In this document: piece after piece, positions 52,246 through 61,041 of the stretch | Layout: each line of letters begins with the position of its first letter | Numbering within the stretch: the stretch's first letter is position 1 | Source of the DNA: Paraburkholderia tagetis | GTDB lineage: Bacteria > Pseudomonadota > Gammaproteobacteria > Burkholderiales > Burkholderiaceae | Assembly: GCF_022213065.1 (NCBI RefSeq) | Contig: NZ_JAKLJA010000007.1 | Span: 124,001 to 188,000 of the forward strand | Direction of reading: 5' to 3' | DNA: 64,000 nt | The notes under the pieces: model-generated | The model's input: only the letters and a program-made list of their open reading frames with translations | What the model was told of the DNA's origin: nothing | Databases searched by the model: none | Translations under genes and position numbers: made by a program

Positions 52246-52301
52246 GAACGAACCACGAAAACACATGAACCCCGAAATAAAAGCCCCACGCAATGCGCGC
52301 C

Positions 52302-53138
52302 CTATCGATCCCCCGAGATAGTCGCACGCTCCATCCGGCGCGGCGCGGGCCAATAATCACTCACCGCGTAATGCTGCGTCGCGATGTTATCCCAGATCGC
52401 GACGCTGCCCGGTTCCCATTTAAAGCGCACCTGGTATTCGGGAATCGCGGCCTGGCTAATCAGGTAGTTCAACAGCAGGCTCGCGCCCGGCGTCTTGTCC
52501 TGGCCGAAGCGCACATTCTCTGGCGTATGGTAGTTGATGAAATGCGTCGAGAACGGCCCCACGTAGAGGATTTTCTCGCCCGTCTCCGGGTGCGTCCGCA
52601 CCACCGGGTGATCGACCAGCGGATACTTGCGCACCAGCTCTTCACGCTCCTCGGTCGTCATGACCGCGCCAAACGAATGCTCGATCCCGTGCTTGGCGCG
52701 CAAGCCCTCAATCTTCTGCTTGATGTCGTCCGGCAGGTTCTTGTACGCCTCCACCATGTTCACCCAGATGGTGTCGCCGCCCACTTCGGGGCACGAAATG
52801 CAGCGCAGCACCGCGCCCTTGGGCGGATTGGCCCGCCACGACGCATCGCTGTGATAGGTATTTTCGAAATGGTCGCGCTTCTCGCTCTTGTAGATCTCGA
52901 TCAGGCCCGGGTAGCCCGGCACCGTGTTCGCCACGGGGTGGTCTTCCAGATCACCGAAGCGGCTCGCGAACGCCACATGGTCGGCGCGCGTAATATCCTG
53001 GTCGCGGAAAAACAGCACCCGATGCTTCAACAGCAGCGTTTTGATTTCGGCAAACAAGGCATCGTCTTTCGCCACGTCGGCGATACTCACGTCCCTGAGC
53101 TCGGCACCAATCGAGCAGGTGAGGAGTTTGATCTTCAT
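52302..53138 (-). CDS. TauD/TfdA-family 2-oxoglutarate-dependent dioxygenase
   Basis: The 278-residue protein has TauD length. Its iron ligands are His and Asp in NTYHSDASW and a second His in NIATQHYAVSDYW; the 2-oxoglutarate-binding Arg lies in the terminal RRMERATISG. The segment FFRDQDITRADHVAFASRFGDLEDHPV is typical of the family. Start 53138 gives the family start (KIKLL); a longer frame from 53228 is not conserved in type. Taurine, alkyl sulphates, aryloxyalkanoates and carnitine-like compounds are possible substrates. It is divergent from a LysR gene that probably controls it. No tauABC transporter is near. Confidence 0.88.
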   Translation of the reverse strand: MKIKLLTCSIGAELRDVSIADVAKDDALFAEIKTLLLKHRVLFFRDQDITRADHVAFASRFGDLEDHPVANTVPGYPGLIEIYKSEKRDHFENTYHSDASWRANPPKGAVLRCISCPEVGGDTIWVNMVEAYKNLPDDIKQKIEGLRAKHGIEHSFGAVMTTEEREELVRKYPLVDHPVVRTHPETGEKILYVGPFSTHFINYHTPENVRFGQDKTPGASLLLNYLISQAAIPEYQVRFKWEPGSVAIWDNIATQHYAVSDYWPAPRRMERATISGDR

Positions 53139-53414
53139 GGTGACAGTTCCACGGATATTGAGGGTTGCACGCATCGGCGCGATTCCCGGTTTCCCGAGGG
53201 CGGAATCGTCCCGATGCGTTAGCGCCAACTATTGGCCTGCTTCCGATTGTCGGCACTATGGCGGCGACGCGCTTGACCGAACGCGCCACAATTTGACGAA
53301 CGCGCACATCGTTATGGTGGAGGCGTCGGGCGCGTAAGATGTCGCGCTGTGACCCAGATAACAGCGCGAACAGCGCGAACAACAGCGCGGATAACAAAGC
53401 CCGCATACCTAGCC

Positions 53415-54326
53415 ATGGACCTGAACCTGATCGGCCTGTTCGTCGAGATCGTGGAAGCGCGCAGCCTCAGCGCCGCCGCGCGCAAGCTCGGCATGACGCG
53501 CGCGAATGTGAGCCAGCGGCTGAAATTGCTGGAACGCGAGACCGGCGCCCAACTGTTGCGCCGCTCGACGCGCAGCTTCGAGCTGACGCAGGCCGGGCTC
53601 GCGCTCTATGACTGCGGCCAGCGCATCATGGAAGAGGTGAGCACGGCCCGCGCGTCGATCGACAGCCTCGGCCAGACTCTGCGCGGCCGTGTGCGGATCA
53701 GCGTGCCGACCGGTTTCGGGCGGTTGTTCGCTGGCGCGAAACTGCTCGAATTCGCGCGGGCGAATCCGGGCATCGCGCTCACCGTCACGTTCAACAACTG
53801 GATCGAAGACCTGATCGCCGGCGAAGTGGATGTCGCGCTCAGGATTACCTCGACGCCGCCGCTCGACTGCGTCGCGCGCAAGATCTGCTCGTTCGACTGG
53901 AGCCTGTGCGCGTCGGCCGATTATCTGCGCGAGCACGGCCCGATCGAGTGTCCCGCCGACCTCGAAAAGCACGCGCTCATCTGCGCGCCCTATAGCGGCC
54001 GGCGCGTACCGATCGACCTCCTGCACCGCGAGAATGCCGCGGACGCCCACACGATCACGGTCCCGCCCGCGCTGGAATCGTCCGACTATCCATTCCTCGC
54101 GGAGGCGGTGCGCGAGGGTATGGGGATAGGTGTGCTGCCAGACTATGTGATCCACCTCCAGCCAAAGCGGGATTTGCTGCCGGTTCTGCCGGCATATCGC
54201 GTCGTGGGCCGGCAAAGCACGGTGTATATCGTCACGCTGCCCAACCGCTATCCGTCGCCTGCCACGCAAGCGCTGATCGACTTCCTGCACGACAAAGTTC
54301 TCGAACTCGCCCAGACCTGGGCCTGA
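53415..54326 (+). CDS. LysR-family transcriptional regulator
   Basis: The 303-residue protein has the N-terminal LysR HTH (VEIVEARSLSAAARKLGMTRANVSQRLKLLERETGAQLLRRSTRSFELTQAG, about 10-60) and the periplasmic-binding-like effector domain (about 90-295) with RGRVRISVPTGFGRLF and EGMGIGVLPDYVI. The start at 53415 gives MDLNLIGLFVEIVEA; the longer frame is in the intergenic part. It is divergent from the TauD-like gene and upstream of the thiolase operon in the same direction, so it may control either. A palindrome (54370-54396) separates it from the operon promoter. Confidence 0.9.
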   Translation: MDLNLIGLFVEIVEARSLSAAARKLGMTRANVSQRLKLLERETGAQLLRRSTRSFELTQAGLALYDCGQRIMEEVSTARASIDSLGQTLRGRVRISVPTGFGRLFAGAKLLEFARANPGIALTVTFNNWIEDLIAGEVDVALRITSTPPLDCVARKICSFDWSLCASADYLREHGPIECPADLEKHALICAPYSGRRVPIDLLHRENAADAHTITVPPALESSDYPFLAEAVREGMGIGVLPDYVIHLQPKRDLLPVLPAYRVVGRQSTVYIVTLPNRYPSPATQALIDFLHDKVLELAQTWA

Positions 54327-54369
54327 CGCACTCGCGCGCCGGCTGCGTGCCATTGTGCCCCGCGCCGTT

Positions 54370-54396
54370 GGACTGTCAACTCTCTGTTAACAGTCC
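54370..54396. promoter_or_regulatory. palindrome before the acyl-CoA operon
   Basis: GGACTGTCAA (54370-54379) and TTAACAGTCC (54387-54396) match in 9 of 10 positions around a 7-nt centre. It begins 44 nt after the LysR stop and ends 18 bp before the -35 box of the operon. It could be an operator for the LysR protein or, in RNA, a terminator hairpin. Confidence 0.5.
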
Positions 54397-54413
54397 GTCA
54401 ATCCGTACTGTGA

Positions 54414-54442
54414 TTGTCAAGAAATAATCGTCGCTCGACAAT
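54414..54442 (+). promoter_or_regulatory. sigma-70-like promoter of the acyl-CoA operon
   Basis: TTGTCA at 54414-54419, a 17-bp spacer and GACAAT at 54437-54442. Transcription would start near 54449, leaving a leader of about 95 nt before the thiolase ATG. Confidence 0.5.
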
Positions 54443-54543
54443 GTGCTGAACGATGGATCAGTACATGGAGACGCGCGAACGTTGCACGCCTCGATTACAT
54501 CGCCTGATCTCTCCACCTCGATTTTCATTCAGGATCACTGACC

Positions 54544-55725
54544 ATGCGCGAAGCCGTCATCGTCTCCACCGCACGCACGCCGCTGACCAAGGCGCATCGC
54601 GGCGAATTCAACATCACGCCCGGTCCGGCACTCGCTTCGTTCGCGGTGCGCGCCGCCGTGGAGCGCTCGGGCATCGATCCCGAATCGATCGAGGACGCTG
54701 TCCTCGGATGCGGCTACCCCGAAGGCATCACCGGCCGCAACATCGCGCGTCAGGCCGTGGTCCGGGCCGGCTTGCCGCTCTCGATTGCCGGCACGACCGT
54801 CAACCGTTTCTGCGCATCGGGTCTACAGGCGATTGCGATTGCCGCGGGCCGCATCGTCGTCGATGGTGCACCGGCCATGATCGCGGGCGGCGTCGAAAGC
54901 ATCTCCGGCATCCGCCGCGATCAGCATCGCGCGAGCGATCTCGACCCGTGGCTCGTCGAGCACAAGCCGGCGCTCTACATGGAAATGATCGATACCGCCG
55001 ATATCGTCGCGCAGCGCTATGGAATCAGCCGCGAGGCGCAGGACCGCTTTTCGGTGGCGAGCCAGAACAAGACCGAAGCGGCGCAGCGCGCGGGCCGCTT
55101 CGCCGACGAGATCGTGCCGGTCACCACGACGATGGCCGTCACCGGCAAGGAATCCGGCGAGGTGAGCCAGCGCGAAGTCACGATCGACGTCGACACCTGC
55201 AACCGCCGCGGCACCACCTATGAAGCGCTCGCGAAGCTGGTCGCCGTCAAGGGGCCGGAGAAGTTCGTCACGGCGGGCAATGCATCGCAGCTTTCGGACG
55301 GTGCTTCGGCGTGCGTAATGATGGAAGCGAAGGAAGCCGCGCGCCGCAACCTCGCGCCGCTCGGCGCATTCCGTGGTCTAGCGATGGCGGGCTGCGAGCC
55401 CGATGAGATGGGCATCGGCCCCGTGTTCGCGGTGCCGAAGCTGCTCGCGCGCCACGGCCTCACGATGAACGACATCGGCCTCTGGGAACTCAACGAGGCC
55501 TTCGCCTCGCAGGCTATCTACTGCCAGCAGCGCCTGGGCATTCCCGAGGAACGGCTGAACGTGAACGGCGGCGCGATCTCCGTGGGGCATCCGTTCGGCA
55601 TGACCGGCGCGCGCCTCGCGGGGCACGTGCTGCTCGAAGGCCGCCGCCGGGGTGCGAAATACGCGGTCGTCACGATGTGCATTTCCGGCGGCATGGGTGC
55701 GGCCGCCTTGTTCGAAATCTACTGA
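54544..55725 (+). CDS. acetyl-CoA C-acyltransferase (thiolase)
   Basis: The thiolase cleaves a 3-oxoacyl-CoA with CoA, or forms acetoacetyl-CoA. The 393-residue protein has the nucleophile Cys90 in [11 protein letters not shown], His349 in [12 protein letters not shown] and Cys379 in [14 protein letters not shown], all at normal family positions. Loops around [22 protein letters not shown] and [11 protein letters not shown] match degradative thiolases more than the biosynthetic PhaA. It is first in an operon with two acyl-CoA dehydrogenases, a CoA-transferase and a carrier, so a role in the last step of a beta-oxidation-like route for a dicarboxylic or branched acid is likely. Confidence 0.93.
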   Translation: MREAVIVSTARTPLTKAHRGEFNITPGPALASFAVRAAVERSGIDPESIEDAVLGCGYPEGITGRNIARQAVVRAGLPLSIAGTTVNRFCASGLQAIAIAAGRIVVDGAPAMIAGGVESISGIRRDQHRASDLDPWLVEHKPALYMEMIDTADIVAQRYGISREAQDRFSVASQNKTEAAQRAGRFADEIVPVTTTMAVTGKESGEVSQREVTIDVDTCNRRGTTYEALAKLVAVKGPEKFVTAGNASQLSDGASACVMMEAKEAARRNLAPLGAFRGLAMAGCEPDEMGIGPVFAVPKLLARHGLTMNDIGLWELNEAFASQAIYCQQRLGIPEERLNVNGGAISVGHPFGMTGARLAGHVLLEGRRRGAKYAVVTMCISGGMGAAALFEIY

Positions 55726-55738
55726 AAGAAGCCCGGTC

Positions 55739-56947
55739 ATGGACTTGAACTTTACCCCTGAAGAGGAAGCCTTTCGCGCGCAAGTGCGGCGCTTCCTGAG
55801 CGAAAAACTGCCGCAACGGCTCGCGGACAAGGTTCGCGACGGCAAGCGCCTGACGCGCGACGACCTGAACGAATGGCATGCGATCCTCAATGCCGAGGGC
55901 TGGCTCGCCAATCATTGGCCGAAGGAGCATGGCGGCCCGGGCTGGAGCGCAGTGCAGAAGTTCATCTTCGAGAATGAGTGCGCGCTTGCCGGTGCGCCGC
56001 GCGTCGTGCCGTTCGGCGTGAACATGCTGGGTCCGGTGCTGATCAAGTATGGCAGCGAGGCGCAGCAGCGCTACTGGCTGCCGCGCATTCTCGACGGCTC
56101 GGACTGGTGGTGCCAGGGCTACTCGGAGCCGGGCTCGGGGTCCGATCTCGCTTCGCTGCGGACCACCGCCGTGCGCGGCACCGATGCGGATGGCGATCAC
56201 TACATCGTCAACGGGCAGAAGACCTGGACCACGCTCGGCCAGCACGCGAACATGATCTTCTGTCTCGTGCGCACGGCGAGCGGCGTGCGCAAGCAAGAGG
56301 GCATCAGCTTCCTGCTCGTCGACATGAACGCGCCCGGCGTGGAAGTGCGCCCGATCATCACGCTCGATGGCGAGCACGAGGTCAACGAGGTGTTCTTCAC
56401 CGATGTGCGCGTGCCGGCGCAGAACCTCGTCGGCGAGGAGAGCAAGGGCTGGACCTATGCGAAGTATCTGCTGACCTACGAGCGCACGAATATCGCCGGC
56501 GTCGGTTATTCCGTAGCTGCGCTGGAGCGCCTGAAGGCGGTCGCGGCGAAGGTGGCCCGCAACGGCCGTCCGCTTGCCGAGAACCCCATGTTCGCCGCGC
56601 GCATCGCTCGCGTCGAAATCGATCTCGAGAACATGAAGACCACGAATCTGCGCGTGATCGCGGCAGTGGCGGGCGGCGGCGTGCCGGGCGCGGAAAGCTC
56701 GATGCTCAAGATCCGCGGCACGGAGATCCGCCAGGAAATCCTCTCGCTGACGCGCCGCGCGATGGGGCCGTATGCGCTGCCGTTCGTGGAGGAGGCGCTG
56801 CACGACGGCTACGACGCGCCGCCGCTCGGCCCGGATGGTGCCGCGAGCGCCGCCGCGTCGTACTTCAACAATCGCAAGCTGTCGATCTTCGGCGGCTCCA
56901 ACGAAATCCAGAAGAACATCATCTCGAAGATGATCCTCGGGCTGTAA
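55739..56947 (+). CDS. acyl-CoA dehydrogenase, large subunit type (PimC-like)
   Basis: The 402-residue FAD enzyme has an N-terminal helical domain (DLNFTPEEEAFRAQVRRFLSEKLP), the middle beta-domain with YSEPGSGSDLASLRT and KTWTTLGQHA, and a C-terminal helical domain with the KLSIFGGSNEIQKNIISKMILGL end that binds FAD. It resembles the large pimeloyl-CoA dehydrogenase subunit. It starts 14 nt after the thiolase and is followed 12 nt later by a second acyl-CoA dehydrogenase of different sequence, an arrangement known for heteromeric dehydrogenases such as PimC/PimD. The acyl substrate cannot be read directly. Confidence 0.9.
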   Translation: MDLNFTPEEEAFRAQVRRFLSEKLPQRLADKVRDGKRLTRDDLNEWHAILNAEGWLANHWPKEHGGPGWSAVQKFIFENECALAGAPRVVPFGVNMLGPVLIKYGSEAQQRYWLPRILDGSDWWCQGYSEPGSGSDLASLRTTAVRGTDADGDHYIVNGQKTWTTLGQHANMIFCLVRTASGVRKQEGISFLLVDMNAPGVEVRPIITLDGEHEVNEVFFTDVRVPAQNLVGEESKGWTYAKYLLTYERTNIAGVGYSVAALERLKAVAAKVARNGRPLAENPMFAARIARVEIDLENMKTTNLRVIAAVAGGGVPGAESSMLKIRGTEIRQEILSLTRRAMGPYALPFVEEALHDGYDAPPLGPDGAASAAASYFNNRKLSIFGGSNEIQKNIISKMILGL

Positions 56948-56958
56948 AGGGGCACGCC

Positions 56959-58083
56959 ATGAATTTCCAGCACACCGAAGACCGCCGCATACTGGCGGAC
57001 ACGCTGAACCGCTTCGTCAGCGAGCAGTACGGCTTCGAAACGCGCGACAGGATTGCGCACTCGGCAGAGGGTTTCAGCGAGGACCTGTGGGCACGATTCG
57101 CCGAACTCGGCATCGTCGGCGCGCTGTTCGACGAGGCGCACGGCGGGTTCGACGGCGACGGCTTCGCGATTGCCGTCGTGTTCGAGCAGCTTGGCCGTGG
57201 GCTCGTGGTCGAACCGTTTCTCGATGCGTTGATGGTCGGCCAGATCGTTGCCCGCGCATCCAATGCGGCACAACAGGCGTTGTTGGCCGATGTCGTGAGC
57301 GGCGCGAAGATTGTCGCGCTCGCCCATGGCGAACCGTACAGCCGCTATGAATCGTCACGCGTGGCGACGCGCGCCGTGCGCGAAGCGGACGGCTGGCGCC
57401 TGAACGGCGCCAAGGCCGTCGTGCAGCACGGCGAGCATGCGCAAGTGCTGCTGGTGTCCGCGCGCACCGCCGGCACTGAAGATGCCGAGGACGGCATTTT
57501 GCTGTTCCTCGTGCCGCGCGACGCAGCCGGCGTCCAGGTGCGCGGCTACGGCAAGATCGACGGCGGGCGCGCCGCCGAAGTCTCGTTCGACGATGTGCGG
57601 CTCGACGCAGCGGCGTTGCTGGGCGGCGAAGGCGAAGGGTATGCGGCGCTCGAGTACGGGATCGGCTGTGGCGTGCTCGCGCTGTGCGCGGAAGCGCTCG
57701 GCGCGATGGACGTGGCGAAGGATCACACGCTCGAGTACCTGCGCACGCGCAAGCAGTTTGGCGTCCCGATCGGCAGCTTCCAGGCATTGCAGCACCGCAT
57801 GGCGGATCTGCTGCTCGAAATCGAGCAGGCGCGCTCGGCGGTCATCAACGCGGCGGCCGCGTTGCATGGCGAACGCGTGACGCGCGAGCGTGCGTTGTCG
57901 GCGGCGAAGTACAGCATTGGCCGCATCGGCGCGCGCGTGGCCGAGGAGTGTATTCAATTGCACGGCGGCATCGGCATGACGTGGGAACTGCCGCTCGCGC
58001 ATTACGCGAAGCGCCTCGTGATGATCGACCATCAACTCGGCGACGAAGACCATCATCTCGCGCGCTATATCGCGCTTGCCTGA
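56959..58083 (+). CDS. acyl-CoA dehydrogenase, small subunit type (PimD-like)
   Basis: The 374-residue protein is an acyl-CoA dehydrogenase of the divergent class: NFQHTEDRRILADTLNRFVSEQYGFETR at the start, VEPFLDALMVGQIVARA, a weak middle domain (RLNGAKAVVQHGEHAQVLLV), and C-terminal helices with LRTRKQFGVPIGSFQALQHRMADL and CIQLHGGIGMTWELPLAHYAKRL. ATG 56959 lies 12 nt after the first dehydrogenase; the same frame is open upstream to 55978, antiphase to that gene, and is not coding. Pairing with the large type suggests a heteromer. Confidence 0.88.
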   Translation: MNFQHTEDRRILADTLNRFVSEQYGFETRDRIAHSAEGFSEDLWARFAELGIVGALFDEAHGGFDGDGFAIAVVFEQLGRGLVVEPFLDALMVGQIVARASNAAQQALLADVVSGAKIVALAHGEPYSRYESSRVATRAVREADGWRLNGAKAVVQHGEHAQVLLVSARTAGTEDAEDGILLFLVPRDAAGVQVRGYGKIDGGRAAEVSFDDVRLDAAALLGGEGEGYAALEYGIGCGVLALCAEALGAMDVAKDHTLEYLRTRKQFGVPIGSFQALQHRMADLLLEIEQARSAVINAAAALHGERVTRERALSAAKYSIGRIGARVAEECIQLHGGIGMTWELPLAHYAKRLVMIDHQLGDEDHHLARYIALA

Positions 58084-58137
58084 GCACTCGCGCGGCACGG
58101 CATTGCTGCCCTGAACCCTGACTTATCCGGACTCGTC

Positions 58138-59346
58138 ATGTCGACTCTGAATTCTTCGTTGCCGCTCGCGGGCGTGCGCGTTCTCGATCTCTCCCGCGTG
58201 CTCGCGGGCCCCTGGTGCGCGACGGTGCTGGGCGATCTCGGTGCGGAAGTCATCAAGGTCGAACACCCGCGTCGCGGCGACGACACGCGCGACTGGGGAA
58301 TGCGGGTCGGCTCGACGCAGACGTCCTATTTCAACAGTGCGAACCGCAACAAGCGCTCGGTGACGGTCGATCTGCAAACGGCCGAGGGCCAGCAGATCGT
58401 GCGCGAACTCGCGCGGCAAAGCGACGTCGTGATCCAGAACTTCAAGTTCGGCGGCGTGGAAAAAATGGGCCTCGGTTATGAGCAACTGAAGCAGGTTCGC
58501 GAGGACCTGGTCTACTGCTCGATCTCCGGTTACGACCGCACGGGGCCGGAGGCCACGCGCCCCGGCTACGACCTCGTGGTGCAGGGCGAGGCCGGGCTGA
58601 TGGCGCTGAACGGCGAGGCCAGTCAGCCGCCGCTGAAGTTCGGTGTGGCCGCCGTCGACCTCTTCACCGGCATGTACTCGGCACAAGCCATTCTCGCGGC
58701 GCTGTTCGAACGCCAGAAGACCGGCAAGGGGCGCCACATCGAGATGGCGTTGTTCGATTGCGGCCTGATGATCACGTCGTACTACGGGCTCGAAGCGCTG
58801 ATGAAGGGTGAAGATCCGCGGCGCTTCGGCAACGCCCATCCGTCGATCGTGCCGTATGGCGTGTTCAACGCGGAAGACGGACCGCTCGTCATCACGGTGG
58901 GCAACAATGGGCAGTACGAACGTTTCTGCCGCGAGGTGATCGATCGTCCCGATCTCGCTGACGACGATCGCTTCAGGACGAATATCGGCCGTGCGGAAAA
59001 CCGCGACGTGCTGCTGCCTGAAATCGATCGCGAGCTGGGCCGGCGTAAGCGCCAGGACTTGCTGGAGCGGCTGAGGGAGGCCGGGATTCCGTGCGGCGAA
59101 GTGCTCGGGGTTCATGAGGCGCTCACGTCGAAGCGGGCCGTCGATGCGGGGCTCGTGGCGACGCACGAGCATCCGGAGTGCGGTAGTGCGAACGTGCTGG
59201 CGCCGCCGTATCGGCTCGATGGCGTGCGCCCGCCGGTGCGGCGTGCGCCGCCGCAGCTTGGTGAAGGCACGGCGGATGTGCTGCATGCGTTGCTCGGGTT
59301 CTCCGATGAGCGGATCGCGAAGCTGAAGGCGGATGGCGTCGTTTGA
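58138..59346 (+). CDS. class III (CaiB/BaiF-type) CoA-transferase
   Basis: The 402-residue protein activates an acid by moving CoA from another acyl-CoA. The family start LAGVRVLDLSRVLAGPWCATVLGDLGAEVIKVE is present, and the catalytic Asp174 lies in GVAAVDLFTGMYSAQAIL, near the family position 169. Family features NRNKRSVTVDLQ and GNNGQYERFCREV are kept. It would take the place of an acyl-CoA ligase in the operon, using succinyl-CoA or acetyl-CoA as donor. It follows the second dehydrogenase by 54 nt. Succinyl-CoA:glutarate or dicarboxylate transferase activity is a natural candidate. Confidence 0.92.
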   Translation: MSTLNSSLPLAGVRVLDLSRVLAGPWCATVLGDLGAEVIKVEHPRRGDDTRDWGMRVGSTQTSYFNSANRNKRSVTVDLQTAEGQQIVRELARQSDVVIQNFKFGGVEKMGLGYEQLKQVREDLVYCSISGYDRTGPEATRPGYDLVVQGEAGLMALNGEASQPPLKFGVAAVDLFTGMYSAQAILAALFERQKTGKGRHIEMALFDCGLMITSYYGLEALMKGEDPRRFGNAHPSIVPYGVFNAEDGPLVITVGNNGQYERFCREVIDRPDLADDDRFRTNIGRAENRDVLLPEIDRELGRRKRQDLLERLREAGIPCGEVLGVHEALTSKRAVDAGLVATHEHPECGSANVLAPPYRLDGVRPPVRRAPPQLGEGTADVLHALLGFSDERIAKLKADGVV

Positions 59347-59347
59347 C

Positions 59348-59383
59348 GAAGAGATTGAAGAGATCGAAGAGATCGAAGAAACC
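59348..59383. repeat. 9-bp tandem repeat (GAAGAGATC)
   Basis: Three copies of GAAGAGATY (59348-59374) and a degenerate fourth lie just after the CoA-transferase stop. They encode Glu-Ile repeats in the frame of the MFS gene, but the better ribosome binding site at 59411 puts the start after them. Confidence 0.75.
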
Positions 59384-59422
59384 AGAGCGAGCCACGAGAA
59401 CAACGAGACGAAGGAGACACGA

Positions 59423-60724
59423 ATGAGGATGCACGAAATTGACGACAGGCAGACGACAACCCCTGCCCATCGAGAGAAGCTGCCGGTGTATCCGTGGATC
59501 GTATTCGCATTGACCTTGGGCCTGGTCATGTCCGACTACATGTCGAGGCAGGTGCTCACAGCCGTGTTCCCGCTGATCAAGGCAGCATGGCACTTGTCGG
59601 ACACGCAGCTCGGTTCGCTCAATAGCGTCGTGGCGCTGCTTGTGGGCACGCTGACGCTTCCCTTGTCGCTACTGGCTGCGCGCTGGGGGCACGTCAAGAG
59701 CATCGCCGTGATGGCGGCCCTGTGGAGCCTCGCCACGCTGGGCTGCGCCGTTTCCACCCACTACGGCGAGATGCTCGTCGCCCGCGCGCTGGTCGGCCTC
59801 GGCGAGGCCGCTTATGGCGCGGTGGCGCCCGCGCTGTTGCTGAGCGTGTTTCCCGTCTCCATGCGCGCCAGTCTCTTCGCGGCCTTTACGGCGGGCGCGT
59901 CGTTCGGCTCGGTGCTCGGCATGGCGTTCGGCGGCATGATCGCGGTCCATCTGGGATGGCCCTGGTCGTTCGCGTCGATGGGGATCTTCGGACTCCTGCT
60001 GGTCATCGTGTTTCGTGTCGTCGTGACGGAAAAGCGGGTGTCGCGTTATCAGCCGGGCAAAGTGGAGGGTGCGCCCGCCGCGCCCGGCGCGCGGGCGACC
60101 TTGCGCAGCCTGATGAGCGGCCTCGCTTCGTCCAGGTCGCTGGTTTGCGCGTATCTCGGCAGCGGGCTGCAACTGTTCTGCACGGCGTCGCTGTGGGCCT
60201 GGATGCCAAGCTATCTGAACCGCTACTACGGGATGGCAACCGGCCGCGCGGCGCTCACGGCGGCCGCATTCGTGATGCTCTCGGGCGTCGGCATGATCAC
60301 GTGCGGCCTGATTGCCGACAGGATCAGCAAAACGCGGCCGGTGCGGAAATGGGATGCGGCGTTCCTCTATTGCCTGACGGTATTTGCGCTGCTGGCGATT
60401 GCGTTCCGTCTCGCACCGGGTGTGTGGCAACTCGTGCTGATTGGCGTGGCGATGTTCATCACCTCGGGAACCAATGGCCCGGGCGGCGCCATGGTGGCGA
60501 ATCTCACGCCGCGCGCCATCCACGCATCGGCGTTCGCGCTGCTGGCGATTACCTACAACCTGCTCGGCACCGCACCGGGGCCTTACTTTACCGGCTTCCT
60601 TGCGGATCGCATCGGGCTGCATGGCGCGTTGGCGTACATGCCGTTCGTCAGTCTCGTTGCGGCCACCGCATTCTTCGTCGGCAAGCGCAGCTATGCGCGC
60701 GATCTCGCGCGTATCGAGGCTTGA
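59423..60724 (+). CDS. MFS transporter of the acyl-CoA operon
   Basis: The 433-residue protein has 12 hydrophobic segments. The first helix YPWIVFALTLGLVMSDYMSRQVLTAVFPLIKAAW, the AARWGHVKSIAVMAALWSLATL loop motif, and GEAAYGAVAPALLLSVFP mark it as an MFS carrier near the spinster-like and ACS groups. AAGGAG (59411-59416) is 6 nt before the ATG. It is last but one in the operon and probably imports the acid that the CoA-transferase activates. Confidence 0.88.
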   Translation: MRMHEIDDRQTTTPAHREKLPVYPWIVFALTLGLVMSDYMSRQVLTAVFPLIKAAWHLSDTQLGSLNSVVALLVGTLTLPLSLLAARWGHVKSIAVMAALWSLATLGCAVSTHYGEMLVARALVGLGEAAYGAVAPALLLSVFPVSMRASLFAAFTAGASFGSVLGMAFGGMIAVHLGWPWSFASMGIFGLLLVIVFRVVVTEKRVSRYQPGKVEGAPAAPGARATLRSLMSGLASSRSLVCAYLGSGLQLFCTASLWAWMPSYLNRYYGMATGRAALTAAAFVMLSGVGMITCGLIADRISKTRPVRKWDAAFLYCLTVFALLAIAFRLAPGVWQLVLIGVAMFITSGTNGPGGAMVANLTPRAIHASAFALLAITYNLLGTAPGPYFTGFLADRIGLHGALAYMPFVSLVAATAFFVGKRSYARDLARIEA

Positions 60725-60805
60725 AGCGTAGCGAAACTCGCGCAATAAGCGTCGCGCAATGAAACTCGCGCAGTGAAGTTCGAAACTCATCGAGGAATCC
60801 TCAAT

Positions 60806-61009
60806 ATGGCAAAAGCTATTCGTTTTCATGAGATCGGCGGACCGGAAGTGCTGCGGCTGGAAACCGTCGATGTCGGCGAGCCCGGCCCCGGCCAGGCCCG
60901 CGTGCGGCATGCATATGTCGCCGTCAACTTCATCGACATCCAGGCCGCCGACGCGCATCGCGCGCTCGAATCGCGCAAGACCATCGGTTCGACGGTGCTG
61001 GTGCCCTAA
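60806..61009 (+). pseudogene. internally deleted quinone oxidoreductase (two ends fused in frame)
   Basis: The 67-residue reading frame has residues 1-46 of a zinc-less quinone oxidoreductase ([18 protein letters not shown] ... VAVNFIDIQ) joined directly to the last 21 residues of such a protein ([21 protein letters not shown]). The intact paralogue at 62075-63055 has 326 residues, so about 259 residues, including the NADPH-binding domain, are missing without a frameshift. The start and a GAGG ribosome-binding sequence remain. No enzyme activity is possible. It lies 81 nt after the MFS gene. A short protein could still be made. Confidence 0.85.
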
Positions 61010-61041
61010 AGCGGCGCGCGCTCGACTAACGCGGCACACGC

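Noticed and set aside
51862..52268. Short frames inside the long inverted repeat
   Set aside because: They follow the repeat symmetry, have no ribosome binding site and no codon bias; the region is treated as non-coding.
55978..56958. Extension of the second acyl-CoA dehydrogenase upstream to a 701-codon frame
   Set aside because: It overlaps the first dehydrogenase in another frame and is Arg/His-rich; ATG 56959 gives the family start.
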